64,000 bases of DNA from Chimonanthus salicifolius (taxonomy: Eukaryota > Streptophyta > Magnoliopsida > Laurales > Calycanthaceae). The stretch covers positions 34,342,170 to 34,406,169 of the forward strand of contig CM023533.1 in the NCBI GenBank assembly GCA_013350335.1, in the 5' to 3' direction. The notes beneath the pieces are model-generated. The model saw only the letters and a program-made list of their open reading frames with translations. It did not search any database and was not told where the DNA came from. Shown in pieces: positions 36,997 to 48,000 of this stretch. The translations under genes were made by a program, and so were the position numbers. Position 1 is the stretch's first letter. Each line of letters starts with the position of its first letter.

Positions 36997-37142
36997 AAAA
37001 AACCGTGAAAAACCGCAAAAAACCGTGAGAACCCGTGAAAGCCGTAAACCCTGAATCGTTAAAAACCGTGAAGAACCGTGAAAAACCGTTAAAAACAGCA
37101 AAAAACTGTGGAAAACCGTTTAAAAACCGTAAAAAACAGTAT
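36997..37142. repeat. AAAAACCGTG short tandem repeats with 10-11 bp period
   Basis: About a dozen degenerate units of AAAAACCGTG fill 146 bp where copies A and C have the region leading to exon 5. The A-tracts recur roughly once per helical turn. Confidence 0.75.
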
Positions 37143-37179
37143 CGGTGTTTTTTTAAATAAAAAATAAAAAAAAATTTAA

Positions 37180-37320
37180 ATACCGATATGTATGAATATC
37201 GGCTGATATTGTGACCGATATTCGGTATGTACGGCCGATACATATCGTATCGGCCGATATCGTTCCGTATTTAAATACCGATATATATCGTATCGACCGA
37301 TATTTCAACCTTAGGTTTGT
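37180..37320. repeat. Second cluster of ATATCGGCCGATAT-type palindromes
   Basis: Repeated CCGATAT, TATCGGCCGATA and similar words over about 140 bp, related to 32260-32450. It lies between the AAAAACCGTG repeats and a MITE remnant. Confidence 0.6.
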
Positions 37321-37662
37321 GTAACTAGACACGGGTTTTAGTATATTGTCAATTTTACCTTCGCATGTACAGTAAAATCGGCTCACCGACCTTTTGCATG
37401 AACAGTAAAATTGGCTAGCCGAAATTGACATGAGCAGTACATCGGCTCGCCGAAATTCGCATGAACAGTAAATTAGCTCGTTGAAATTCGCATGAACTGT
37501 AAAATCGGTCAGCCGCAATTCGTATGAACAGTAAATCGGCTCACCAAAATTTTACTATTCATGCGAAGGGTCCGATTTTACTGTTCATGTGAAGAATAAA
37601 ATTGGAAAGATAATAAAACCGGTGTCGGGTTACACAAAATACCCGTGGGAGGATCGCTACCC
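37321..37662. mobile_element. Foldback MITE remnant (left end lost)
   Basis: Its right end GGATCGCTACCC and the following TAAATAAA match the element at 4724-5033. It has extra copies of the ATGAACAGTAAAATCGG motif. Its left terminus is replaced by the palindrome cluster. Confidence 0.65.
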
Positions 37663-37949
37663 TAAATAAAAAGGTTTTATAAAATTTAAAACTTAAATTT
37701 GTGAAATCTAGGAATGCATTAAAAATTAAAACATATAAAAAGTTGTATCAAATGCCCTTGATGTTGGTCAAATTGATGTTAAATGGTGGAGCAACTAAGA
37801 CTAGTAAATTTGAAAGATATTAGGTCAATTCTAGATCTTCAATTATGAGTTGTAATGGTAGAATAGCTGTAAAAGGAGAAGCATGGAAATCCAACAAGTC
37901 GTGTACAGAGGATTTCTAACTCAAAAGAAAGTAGGTGAATGGATTTCAT

Positions 37950-38283
37950 TGTTAGTTCAGTAACACATAGTTTCAGAATTTTTGGGATGTGCAGTGTATA
38001 AACACATGCGCACCTTCTCCTTGATAGTCGGTTTTCAAGGGTGAATTCTATTCATGAGTTTTACATGGTATCAGAGTCAAATGTATTACAGGGATAGGTC
38101 GGGTTCATCTCTCAAGCCTACATGGATAGGAAGAGCCGAGCTTCTCCAATTTTGACACTGAGAGGGAGTGTTAGTGTAGTTCTACATCGCCTGAGTACCT
38201 TGAGATATGCGGTTTATAAATACATGGGCACCCTCTCTTTGACCGTCACTTTTCAAATGTGAGTTCTACTCATGAGTTTTACA
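37950..38283 (+). mobile_element. TRIM in intron 4 of TPS copy B
   Basis: Same 334-bp TRIM as 5319-5652, with two LTRs, TGGTATCAGAGTC primer-binding site and purine tract, at the same intron position. Confidence 0.82.
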
Positions 38284-39010
38284 CTCACCATCTAAAACAT
38301 GCAATACACATCACTAATAATTATCTAGAAAAGCTCTAATATAATTATAATATCACATTTATTCTCTGTTCAACCTATTTGAGCTTTTAATGAAATTCAA
38401 GGTTCAACCAATCTTTGGTCTCTAACTTTTTAACTTCCAATTTATTTTTTAAAACATTAATATAAATACAAACTCTCCATGAATCACTTAGGCAAGGGAA
38501 TGTGTATTGTGAATCAAACCTGAGGATTGCATTTGTAAACAATTCAAGTTCCTCTACAGTACCACGAACATCATAAATGTCATCAGTAATTGATTAAAGG
38601 CCAAACATCTTGATGATCATGCCTCTGGCTCTCGAATATTGAGGTTCAAAATATACACCCAATATCCACAAATAGCCCTCCACTATTCGGCCTCTAGCAA
38701 AAGAATACTTCTTTGCAAGGCCTATCTCCTCCCACCACCTACATGAGATAACAATTTAAACCACATTATTATGTCGTCTGAGAAATTAGTGATACTTAAT
38801 GATTTATTATGGAGTTTAAATATCAAATCAGGCTCCTCTAAATTACTTGATTTGATTAGATGTCAAATTTATCTGAGGCATGTATAGGACCAGAATGGGT
38901 GCTAACAAGATATTCATTTTTAATGAAGTTTATGTGAAAGTTACTAAAAAAACTATAATGACTAAATTGACTCTTGAATTGATATAATGTGGCAATTGTT
39001 GATTGATAGC

Positions 39011-39920
39011 TGTTGAGCACTGAAAATGACTATTTTAATATTTATTTTTGAATTATTTAGCCTTTGATTTGTTTATATTATGCATTTAATGGAATTTTTG
39101 AGTTTTGCAGTATATTTGTGAGAATAGAAGAAAAATGAATTAAAATACAGAAAAGTGGGCCTCAGTTCTATTTTTGGAAAGTGGTAGAAATCTATACACA
39201 CACAAATGGATCCACTAGTCGAGTCTGAAGCATATAAGCCAAAGTCCACAAGTATTTCGGGCCAGATAAAAGTCCAAGTATGGGATCCAAGTCCAAAAGA
39301 CCAAGTGGGACCAGTGAATTTCGAGTGAAGCATTGTGGAAGTAACAATGAGAGAAAAAAATAGGATTTGGATTGATTAGAGTGAATTTTAGAAGTAGGAA
39401 TATTTTGACATAGTTTCAGTATTTTGGTTATAACTTTTGACTTTGATGTCCGATTGTATTTATTCTTATTGCTTTGGAAAGAAGACTTAAAGGGCTACAA
39501 CTTTATAGTTCATGCAATTTCGTGATTCGGATGTTAACAAGGTCAAAATTGAGCTGTAAGCTGGTGCATATGTCAAAAAATGGGATTTGCACCCTACTTT
39601 CCAAAATTATCCAAAATCCCTAAAATCATGGAGTTTTATCTGCAAAATTCGGACATGGCTTGAAAAAGACAGTGAATTTGGATAATTAAAAGAGACAAAT
39701 TGGGAGAAAGTTTAGGAGAGAGAATTTTAAAGAAAGTTTTGGAGAGAGAATTATGGAGGAATGCTCTCCAAATCTTGCCTAGTCCGGCTTCTTTTGAGCA
39801 CTATAAATAAAGGGGTTCAGGCATTGTAAAATTTGAATTTGAACAAGTATTGAATGAGTACTAAAGATTAAAGGTTGAAGAGACAAGAGAAGAAAGAAAT
39901 ATACGAATTTTGTCTTTGAA
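39011..39920 (+). mobile_element. LTR fragment replacing TPS exons 1-3 in unit B
   Basis: It starts TGTTGAGCACTG, like the other Athila-type LTRs here, and contains an ACTATAAATAAAGG TATA-like segment near 39800. It ends abruptly where unit sequence equivalent to 17250 of unit A resumes (AATGCCATCACAA). It marks the deletion junction of unit B. Confidence 0.65.
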
Positions 39921-40257
39921 ATGCCATCACAACTTGGACCACCTTGGAGCCAAATTGATATATATATATATATATATATATGAATTTCATTAATTATGTG
40001 GAAGACAACCACAAGTTGGACCACCATGGAGCCAACTTGACATAACTAGAGTTCCATATAATGGATTTTCATTTAGTGCCACCATAATACTCCCGGCCAA
40101 GAGAGGACTACTTGTGCACCCTCTTAATTATTTGGGTACGATTTTTGAAGTCCAAAACTATACATTTTTTTCACTTAAAATCAGTCCTAGAGTTCACAAA
40201 ATTTGGAGTAGATGAATTGTGATACATTGTTTATAAAAATCGATCAAGAAACGACCT

Positions 40258-43075
40258 TGATGAGCACAGTAAAATGACTATTTTACCCTTGATAATTAGA
40301 TTAGTTAGCTCTTGAATTTTATATATATTATATAATTAATGGGATTTTAGAATTTTGCAGATAAATTTAAGGAAATTCAAGAAAAATAGCTAAAATGGAA
40401 GAAAATGCAAGAGATTGGCCGGAGGGTCTATTTTGAAGAAATATGAAAGTGGGTCTATGAGCAATGCCCAAACCCAGATTGAAGTTCAAGCCCATGATCT
40501 AAGTCTTGGAGCCCATTTGCAAAGCTCATGACAAATCACATATGTGGAGAATGCAAGCAAGTGAAGAATGCACGGTGATGTGTTGTATGGAGTGGTTATT
40601 GCTGTATAAAGCAAGAATTTTGCATGTGTTCGGTGTGGGTCTTGACCCACCTTCTTGGACCACCATATAGCTCTCATTTAACAAGATAAGGACTTAGAGA
40701 ATCAGCTCATGAATAAGTCTCTGGCTGCCACCAAGAAATCAGCAGAGAGCAAACAAGAGGTGCTGCCATGCATGTTTTATATGAGAGGACACACGGTACA
40801 ACTCATATCCATTAGAATTCAGCCAGAGATGAAGAGGATAAGGGAAGTTTCCAACCGTGTTAGCCGACCCAAACCCAATCATAGGAAGAGTTTCAAACGC
40901 TGTTGTACCTTACAGCTGACAGGTGGAAACGAAAGCAAGAAGAAGAGAGGCAGCACCATGTATCAGCCATAGAAAATACATGGGACAGTTGAGAAGAAAA
41001 GGAAGTTCATACAACGTGTTTTGCAATGGAAAACAAATCAGAGAGCAATTTACAAGCATCGTGTTAACCAGCAGAAAGAAGTTGCAGCCATTATTGTAAA
41101 AAAACAGCCAGCGAAAAAGCAAAGAAGAAAGAACCCAACAAGCAGATCAGTTTTGAAGCTATAGAGAAGAGAAAGGGCTGGCTGATTTCCAAGAGAAGGT
41201 GGACACCAAGCTGCAACACCTGTCTCATACAGCAGTACATTCTCAAGTTGAAGCACAAGAAGAATCAGGGACGTCACTGATCTGAAGTTAGAGCAGAATT
41301 GTTGGGTAAATACAGCAGCAATTAAAGTGTAGTAGCAACCCATAGGCAGCCACAAGAAGCAATGGGAAGCATATAAAGCTGTAAGGGAATAGACCCAATA
41401 CCCACATACAGAAAATACAGACTCAATCACAGATAAACGCAGAGAACACAGGATATACGTGGTTCAGGCCAACCTTGGCCTACATCCACGGGAGAGTGTA
41501 GATTTCATTATAGATAAAAAAAATACAGATACAATATTTGGATCCCAAGATCTCTTTTGGTATCTTCCATCTCTCTCTATCTCCTTCACTACACCTCTGC
41601 TGCAAGAAGCCCCTTCTGGCCTTGTAAGGCACTCGGCCAAACGGCAGGGTTTCCATAAAACCCACGTCCTTAATATATAGCAGTATTGTAGTGTCCTATG
41701 TTTAGCAGTTTCCTAATTTAATTAGGAATCCCATGTAATTAGGAGTCCTATGTAATTAGGAATCCCATGTAACTAGACTCCTAATTTCAGTAGAATTGAG
41801 CCACAAGTTCCAACAAAAGCAACACCGAAAAGAAGATGAGCAGATTGGCAGCAGAGACAAAAATTTGGTTTAGAAATCCAGCAAAAATCTGCCTATTCCA
41901 TTCGTGTGGTGGTGCTGGCCGATTCACCAGAGTAAAGAAAGAGACAAAGAAAAATAAGAACAAAGTGATTAGAATAAAAGAAGAAATAATAAGGAAGGAG
42001 CTGCTTATTTACATACACCATCCTATGTAGATTAAAGATGAAGGAAATAAAGGGAAGATTGGAAGAGAGAAAGTAAGAACTGTTGCTGAAACAGAGAATA
42101 AAAAGAAAGGAGAAGCCAACGTGCACAAGATAAGTTGCAGAAAATAAAAGAAAAGGACACAGCAGAAGAACCATAAGTAAAGAAAACGATGCGGCAGATT
42201 CAAAATAGAAAATAGAAAAAAAAGGGGAGTCCGCCATGTTGTAGGATCGGCAGCATTTTTAGTGGTCCCCATTGCTTACTAAATTCCATCCTCCTAAGTC
42301 TATAAATTGGACCTCTTTCTGACACAAGAATTTGAACTTGGACAGAGAAGGAACGGCTGAAGCAGAGAGAAGGCGTGGCATTGGCTCGGGGGCTTCAATC
42401 ATCAATCGGATTCTATTTTTTCATCTCTTTCCTTTAATTTTCTCATGATGTTGTTCTAAATTTCTTGTACTTAGGTTGAAGAGGAAACCCCATTAATGAA
42501 ATAATTTTTCAGTTAATTATTTATTAATTCTCATATATGTGTGTTTATTGTTTAATGATTTTGATTTCATTAGATTAATTAAATATTCATTATTTTCACC
42601 ATCAATATCATGTATTTTTTGTAGTTAATAGTATTATTTAATTAATTAAGGGCTTGACATGTTAATTAAAAAGATAGTTTTCTTTGATTTAATTATTTTT
42701 AAAAGCGAAGGAAAACCTGATTTTTGAATACCATATTAATGAACTTAAATGTTTATATCTTTAAACATTGGAAATTAATAAATAAATAATTAGAATATTA
42801 TAGATTTAATGATGGTGGAATCCGATACCTTAGTAACTTCTCTCACTTGATTCAATCTCTATTTTTAATTATTTTAATTAATTTTTGCATGTGTAATTCA
42901 ACCATGCTACATAAAAAGTGTTAACTAGGTTAAGGTTAAAATATTAGATTTTTTAATTTATTTTCCTGTTCATTCTAAAATCAAATCCCTGTGGGTTCGA
43001 CTTCGCACTTGCATATCTCTATACTCCAATTTGATTTGTGCGCTTACGAGTTATAAATTTAAAATTTGCACAATA
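40258..43075 (+). mobile_element. Athila/Tat-type solo LTR of unit B
   Basis: TGATGAGCACAG to TTTGCACAATA, flanked by GACCT (40253-40257) and GGCCT (43076-43080). About 2.38 kb after removing the nested LTR at 41380-41815. It shows the uninterrupted sites of the copia and hAT insertions in unit A. Confidence 0.8.
41380..41815 (-). mobile_element. Solo LTR, 436 bp, nested
   Basis: TGTAAGGGAATAG to GTTCCAACA, flanked by perfect AAAGC repeats (41375-41379 and 41816-41820). The site is empty in the unit A copy near 24825. Orientation is inferred from LTR-like features on the minus strand (TGTTGGAACTTG start). Confidence 0.85.
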
Positions 43076-43097
43076 GGCCTCGTTTGAAAATCTGAAC

Positions 43098-43254
43098 CAA
43101 ACGTAGGAAAAACCCACAGTTGATGAACAAACCAGAACGGCTCTCCATTTTGGAGTGATCGGCTCCACGTTTAGGAGTGTTACTGATGAGCCGATCACTC
43201 CAAAACGGTGAGCCATTCTGGTTCATTCATCAACTGTGGGTTTTCCTGCATTTG
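43098..43254. repeat. Short hairpin element at the unit B/C boundary
   Basis: Second copy of the hairpin at 31091-31249, with the same arms and loop size and a few substitutions. Confidence 0.75.
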
Positions 43255-45006
43255 ACCCCTGGTATAAGCGAATGCCCCACAACATTTCAGATCGAATCAA
43301 CAGTACATATCTAATGATCAAACTCCACAGAACCTAACAATAATTAAAATCGAACCATTCACTTGAATGTTAGTTAAAAGAATACTTAGCAACTTCCCTC
43401 AAAACAATCAAACCTTGGCATAAAATCTGAGGTTCACAATACCGATAGATTGCTGCATATAGATTCAGTTTTAATGGGTTGTAAAAGTTATGAGACCCCA
43501 CCAATACCTGGGTCAATGGCAACATCAAAGTCTTTCAAAATTTTGTCCACCAAAACTTACCTAGAGTAGGATTGAGCTATACGCCTGTAAGGACTCGAAT
43601 CCACAACAAAGTCAATTTATAAGGATCAATTCAATTTTTTATTAATTTGGACATGATCTATTTCATCCTTAGAGAGTAGAGAAACAAATGTCACAAATTT
43701 GACTAATATAGATGTTAGATAGGTAGTCGGCCCATTAAAAGTAATTTGAAAACTTCAATTATGAGTGTATAATTTTATATAGATATGTTAAATGTCTTCA
43801 AAACTTATTATGCATCATTAAGTGAAGATTAGCTTTAGAGAGAATGCTCATAAATGTATTAGGAGAACGGTCCTAAAAGTGGGCAGTTAACAACATGACT
43901 CGATAAGATGTATAAATGACCTCATAAATGTGCATGAATATAATTTCATTCTTATTTTATCATTCAAACTCATCTAACGATCCATAAAAAATAAAAAATT
44001 GGCCGGATACAATTAAAAGGCGTGAACTCATTGCTAAGATAATCAACTCTTAATAGGGGTGAAACCTGACCCGCATGACCCGACCCGAGATTCTGGTTGC
44101 ATTGTGAAGACAAAAACCAGCATGTAATTCAAGTCAAGTCGGGTTGAGGAATTTCAAATTAACCTGATCCGACCCGACCCGACGCAACCCAGCTAAAATG
44201 GGTTTAGAATGTGGGTCGGGTCAGAATTCGGGTTGGGTCGAGTTAGAATTCAGTCAGTTGCATTGAGAATTTCGGGTCAATAGGTCAGGTCGAGTCGAGT
44301 CTGGTTAAATATTGACTCGAGTCAAGTTGAGTTTTAAGAAACTCGATTTTAACCCTAACTTTTAGGGATAACTTTACTCCCATCCTATTCACGTAATTCT
44401 CTAAACATCAAATCCAACAATGTAACTAATAAATTTTTGGGGTCATTACCCTTGTTCAATTGTTTATTATCCTTATATGATTTTCTTGAAGGAACTGAAA
44501 GAGAGTTGGGCCAAACATGATTTCTAGAAGGACTTGAGATTAAATTCTTAATTGAATATTGAAAAGTCAAACTCAAGATTGCATTGAGCTCGAGCGTAGG
44601 TCCATGCTTTAGACTCGAGCATTTCTTAACAAATACTCAAGCTATGCTTAAGCTGGTCCTACCTGAGCTTACCTTGGTTTGTTTGTACCCTACTTAGAGA
44701 TGCGCCCATGTTTCATTTCTTTGAATTTTGACCTGTTATGCACATTTTCATCACATCCAAACAAATCCTTCATCCCATCAATGCCTCTGATACGATGATC
44801 CACAAGCCTATCTCTACTCGAAGAAATAGAATTAGGGTAAATGGCTTTGACTAGTCTCAAAGATCTCATATTATATATACTATTTCAAACCTATTACATA
44901 AAACTTTCGAAAGTAGATAGTTTTCTTTTGATTACTAAACTTTTAAATTAGTTTATAGCATGAATATTTTATTTTACTTTTATGTTCCAAAGATATAATG
45001 TAGAAT
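43255..45006. other. Downstream flank of TPS copy C
   Basis: No gene is supported. It matches the flank of copy B. A block rich in GACCCGACCC motifs lies at 44052-44358, beginning TAGGGGTGAAA. Similar CCCGACCC-rich blocks occur in intron 5 of all three TPS copies. Confidence 0.6.
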
Positions 45007-48000
45007 TCAAATGATAACAGGATCGACAAGCACTGCTTCGATTTTGTTCTTCATTTCTCCAGAGGATTCAGTGTAGCCATCTCCATACTGATAGAAGACT
45101 TCTGTGGCTCGAGCAAGGTTGATGACTCGCATCAAGAGAGACATTGGAAAGGGTGTGGGTTTGAGACAGAAGTGATTCATGTTCTTCCATGCTATTGCTA
45201 TCATCTCTTGGAACTTGCTGCAGGCCTCTTGCCTTGACACTCCATGCTCCTTCATGTAGCACTCTAGTGCTGACGATACATGTGGCCTCTTTTGCTCTCG
45301 CTTCAAATAATCAAACTCAGCAAAGTAAGGTGGAAATTTAAATAATACTTTAGAATTATCCAAAATTCAGACAAATAATTGGGACAGTTTGTACGAATAA
45401 GAGTAGCACCATCCAAACCATAATATATTATCAACTACTAAAACTAAAACATTATTCAAGGGATTGGCCTGATGGTCGAGAAGCATGTCTCAATGTCTCA
45501 TGAAGCGGGTGTTGAGAAATAAATCACACAAACCACAGGTCAATCAAACCACGAGAACACAGAGATTTATGTGGTTCGCCAAAAATCTTACCTACGTCCA
45601 CAGAGCATGATACTCGATTCCACTATGAAGAAAAACACCGGACAACTTGTTACAATGATTCCCTAAACCCTCTAACCCTATCTCTGTTGTGGGCCAGCCC
45701 CACTTATGGGCTTACTGAGCTTAGGCCCAGTAGGGTGACTTATATGTTATTGTAATCCTGTGTAAAACACAGAGAGGGATTAGAGAGAGAGTAAGAGACA
45801 GGGAGATCTGAGAGGGAGAGACCTTGTAATCCCCTGTACATATTTCTCTAAATAGTAGATTTGATCTCGTTCTGTGGACGTAGGAATTCTAGCTGAACCA
45901 CGTAAATATTGTGTCGTGTAATTGTGTGATTGATTGTTTGCATTTAATTAATCCCTAATCTCCAACAATATCCTCTCCTTGTTCTTCACAGTCTCTCCTT
46001 TTCTCTCCTCTCTCCCACTGAGAAAAACTCACAAGCAAAAGCCCTAGTGAAAAATAGCATTTATATACTGGGCATTACAAATAACACAAGTAGGCATGTT
46101 GGGCCTTACATAGACACAACTTGGCCCAGAAAGGAACTTTTGAGCCAAACCCAACAGCGGAGTCTTGAGTTTGATTCATGTGCAATTCCAACGGGCCACT
46201 CTCTGTAAACTTAACTGGAGTGTGTGGAGTAGAAAGTTTCCATATGCCTGTAGGATTAATCTTACCTCCAATGTGGGGTGGGGATATCTATGTAAAAAAA
46301 CACTATATAATGTATGTTGTTTGTGTAGATTGATATTTGAAATTTTGAATATTGAGTAATATTTAAAGTTGAAATTAATTATTTAAGTAAGAGAAAAGAA
46401 AATGGTTGGATCGTACCTCATTTGATTGTATGTCATCCGCAAGCCTACCAAGGATGGAACAATCCAAGAGAAACTTGGGATGGGTTTCCAACCATTTGAA
46501 TGCTTCTTGAGTAGCCTCTTTTCCCATGCCAACGTAAGAAGAACAAATGACGTAAAAGAATCCGGCACTGACCAGAGCAACCTCAAGATACTCTTCTAGT
46601 GTAGGCACATATTTGATGCTAAGCCATTGAGCTTCCTTGAAATAGGCATTTACTATTTCTTTCATCTAATCAAAACAGTCACCCGATAAAAGATGTCAGC
46701 AGAACAATAATAATAATAATAACCCATATCAAATAACAATAACATTAATTACTTTATTATTATCATTATTATTACTATTATTATTATTATTAGGGTAGCG
46801 ATTAGATTTTTTATCCAAGTCAACTCGAGTGTTGTTTTATAACTTGGTGCACTCAAGTTGGACTAGGTTACATCGGATCAGGTTGGATTGATTTTAAAAT
46901 TTTCAACCTAACCCAACCCAACCCAAATTTCATATGGGTTTTTATTTTCCAACCCGACCCGACCCGAGATATACAATGCATAACCCCAAATCCACTTATT
47001 TCTCGGGTCGGGTCATGCGGGTCGAGCTAAAACCCAATTGAAGTTTCACCCCTACCTACCATTGAATGTGTTCTTTCTTACGGTGACATTGACCTTTAAA
47101 TCAAAGATCCCAACCATACTCGCTGTCAATATTTTAGAACTCTACCATTTAACGTTGAATCCGGTTCAATCCAGATTTTTATCAAATGCGGTTCAGCTGT
47201 CCTTAAATATTTTTCAAAGTTTAAATCTTAAAAAATCTTTAATAACCCACTGCTCAAAAGGTTAGTATAGTTGACTCTCAATAATTTTCAAAAGGTTTGT
47301 AATTTATTATGCTGGAGTCTTTGACTATTCTGTTACTTGTAATTATAATTAGTGTGAAAAAGTTATTTTTAAGAAAATGTGATTATTAGTTTTTCTATAT
47401 TTTATGTGTTGTATATTTGATATTTGATATTTTATATTTATAATCACATTATTATTTTTTAACAAATTTATTATTATTAAATTAATTAATTAATATTATT
47501 ATTAGAGCATTATAATGATGTTACGAATTCAACCACATGTGAACTTGGTTGAACTCTATCGAACCTAATTTTATTTTAAGAAAGTTTAATTTTTAAAACA
47601 TTAGTTCCCTTTCATGATATTGATTAGATTTAGATGCCATACCATTGTTTTTAAGGTGTCAGTACGGTAGAACTTTTCTGATGGCATTAGTTCATCTTCA
47701 ATTTCATCAACAGTGTGTAGTACTGCAAGATAGACATCCTTCATATACTCCGGTAGCTGATTAGTAGCCTCCAAATCCCACCTGAAAAAAATAAATATAA
47801 TTAAAACGGTGAGTACCATTTACAATTTTTAGCTCTCTGAAGCATGAACCTCACAAGTCACAACAAAAACTTGGATTGCCGAAATAATTATTAACAAGTG
47901 CATGTAAATTAATGTTTCAAAGTTAGACTTAGCATACTTTGAAGTTTGAGATCAAATAGTCGAGATTTCAACAAGTCATGTATAGAGAGGATTTCTATTT

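Larger units (their letters stand above)
34048..38738 (-). pseudogene. TPS: Terpene synthase pseudogene, copy B (exons 4, 6 and 7 only)
   Basis: The remnant has exon 4 (38520-38738), exon 6 (34907-35161) and exon 7 (34048-34300). Exon 4 has an in-frame TAA (38594-38596) where the other copies have ATA, five codons before a still readable DDIYD. Exon 6 is open, ends in DDIQSNE and carries a two-codon (Leu-Glu) insertion. Exon 7 is 253 bp instead of 309: two deletions remove MNHFCLK and part of the C-terminus and change the frame. Exon 5 is missing, replaced by short repeats near 37.0-37.3 kb. Exons 1-3 are missing beyond an LTR breakpoint at about 39010. It cannot encode an enzyme. Confidence 0.9.
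31271..43265. repeat. Tandem duplication unit B
   Basis: Second copy. It keeps the TPS downstream flank, TPS exons 7, 6 and 4 and the terminal solo LTR. The stretch equivalent to unit A 6.39-17.25 kb (TPS exons 1-3 and all of the 5' flank) is missing and replaced by an LTR fragment of about 0.9 kb (39011-39920). The stretch around exon 5 is also replaced, by short tandem repeats near 37.0-37.3 kb. Both the A/B and B/C junctions read through similar sequence ending in a short hairpin element. Confidence 0.8.

Noticed and set aside
40709..40972. Frame starting MNKSLAATKKSAESKQEV, present three times (18040, 40709, 58423)
   Set aside because: Conserved only because it lies inside copies of the same solo LTR. 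No known domain, and the frames end differently in each copy.
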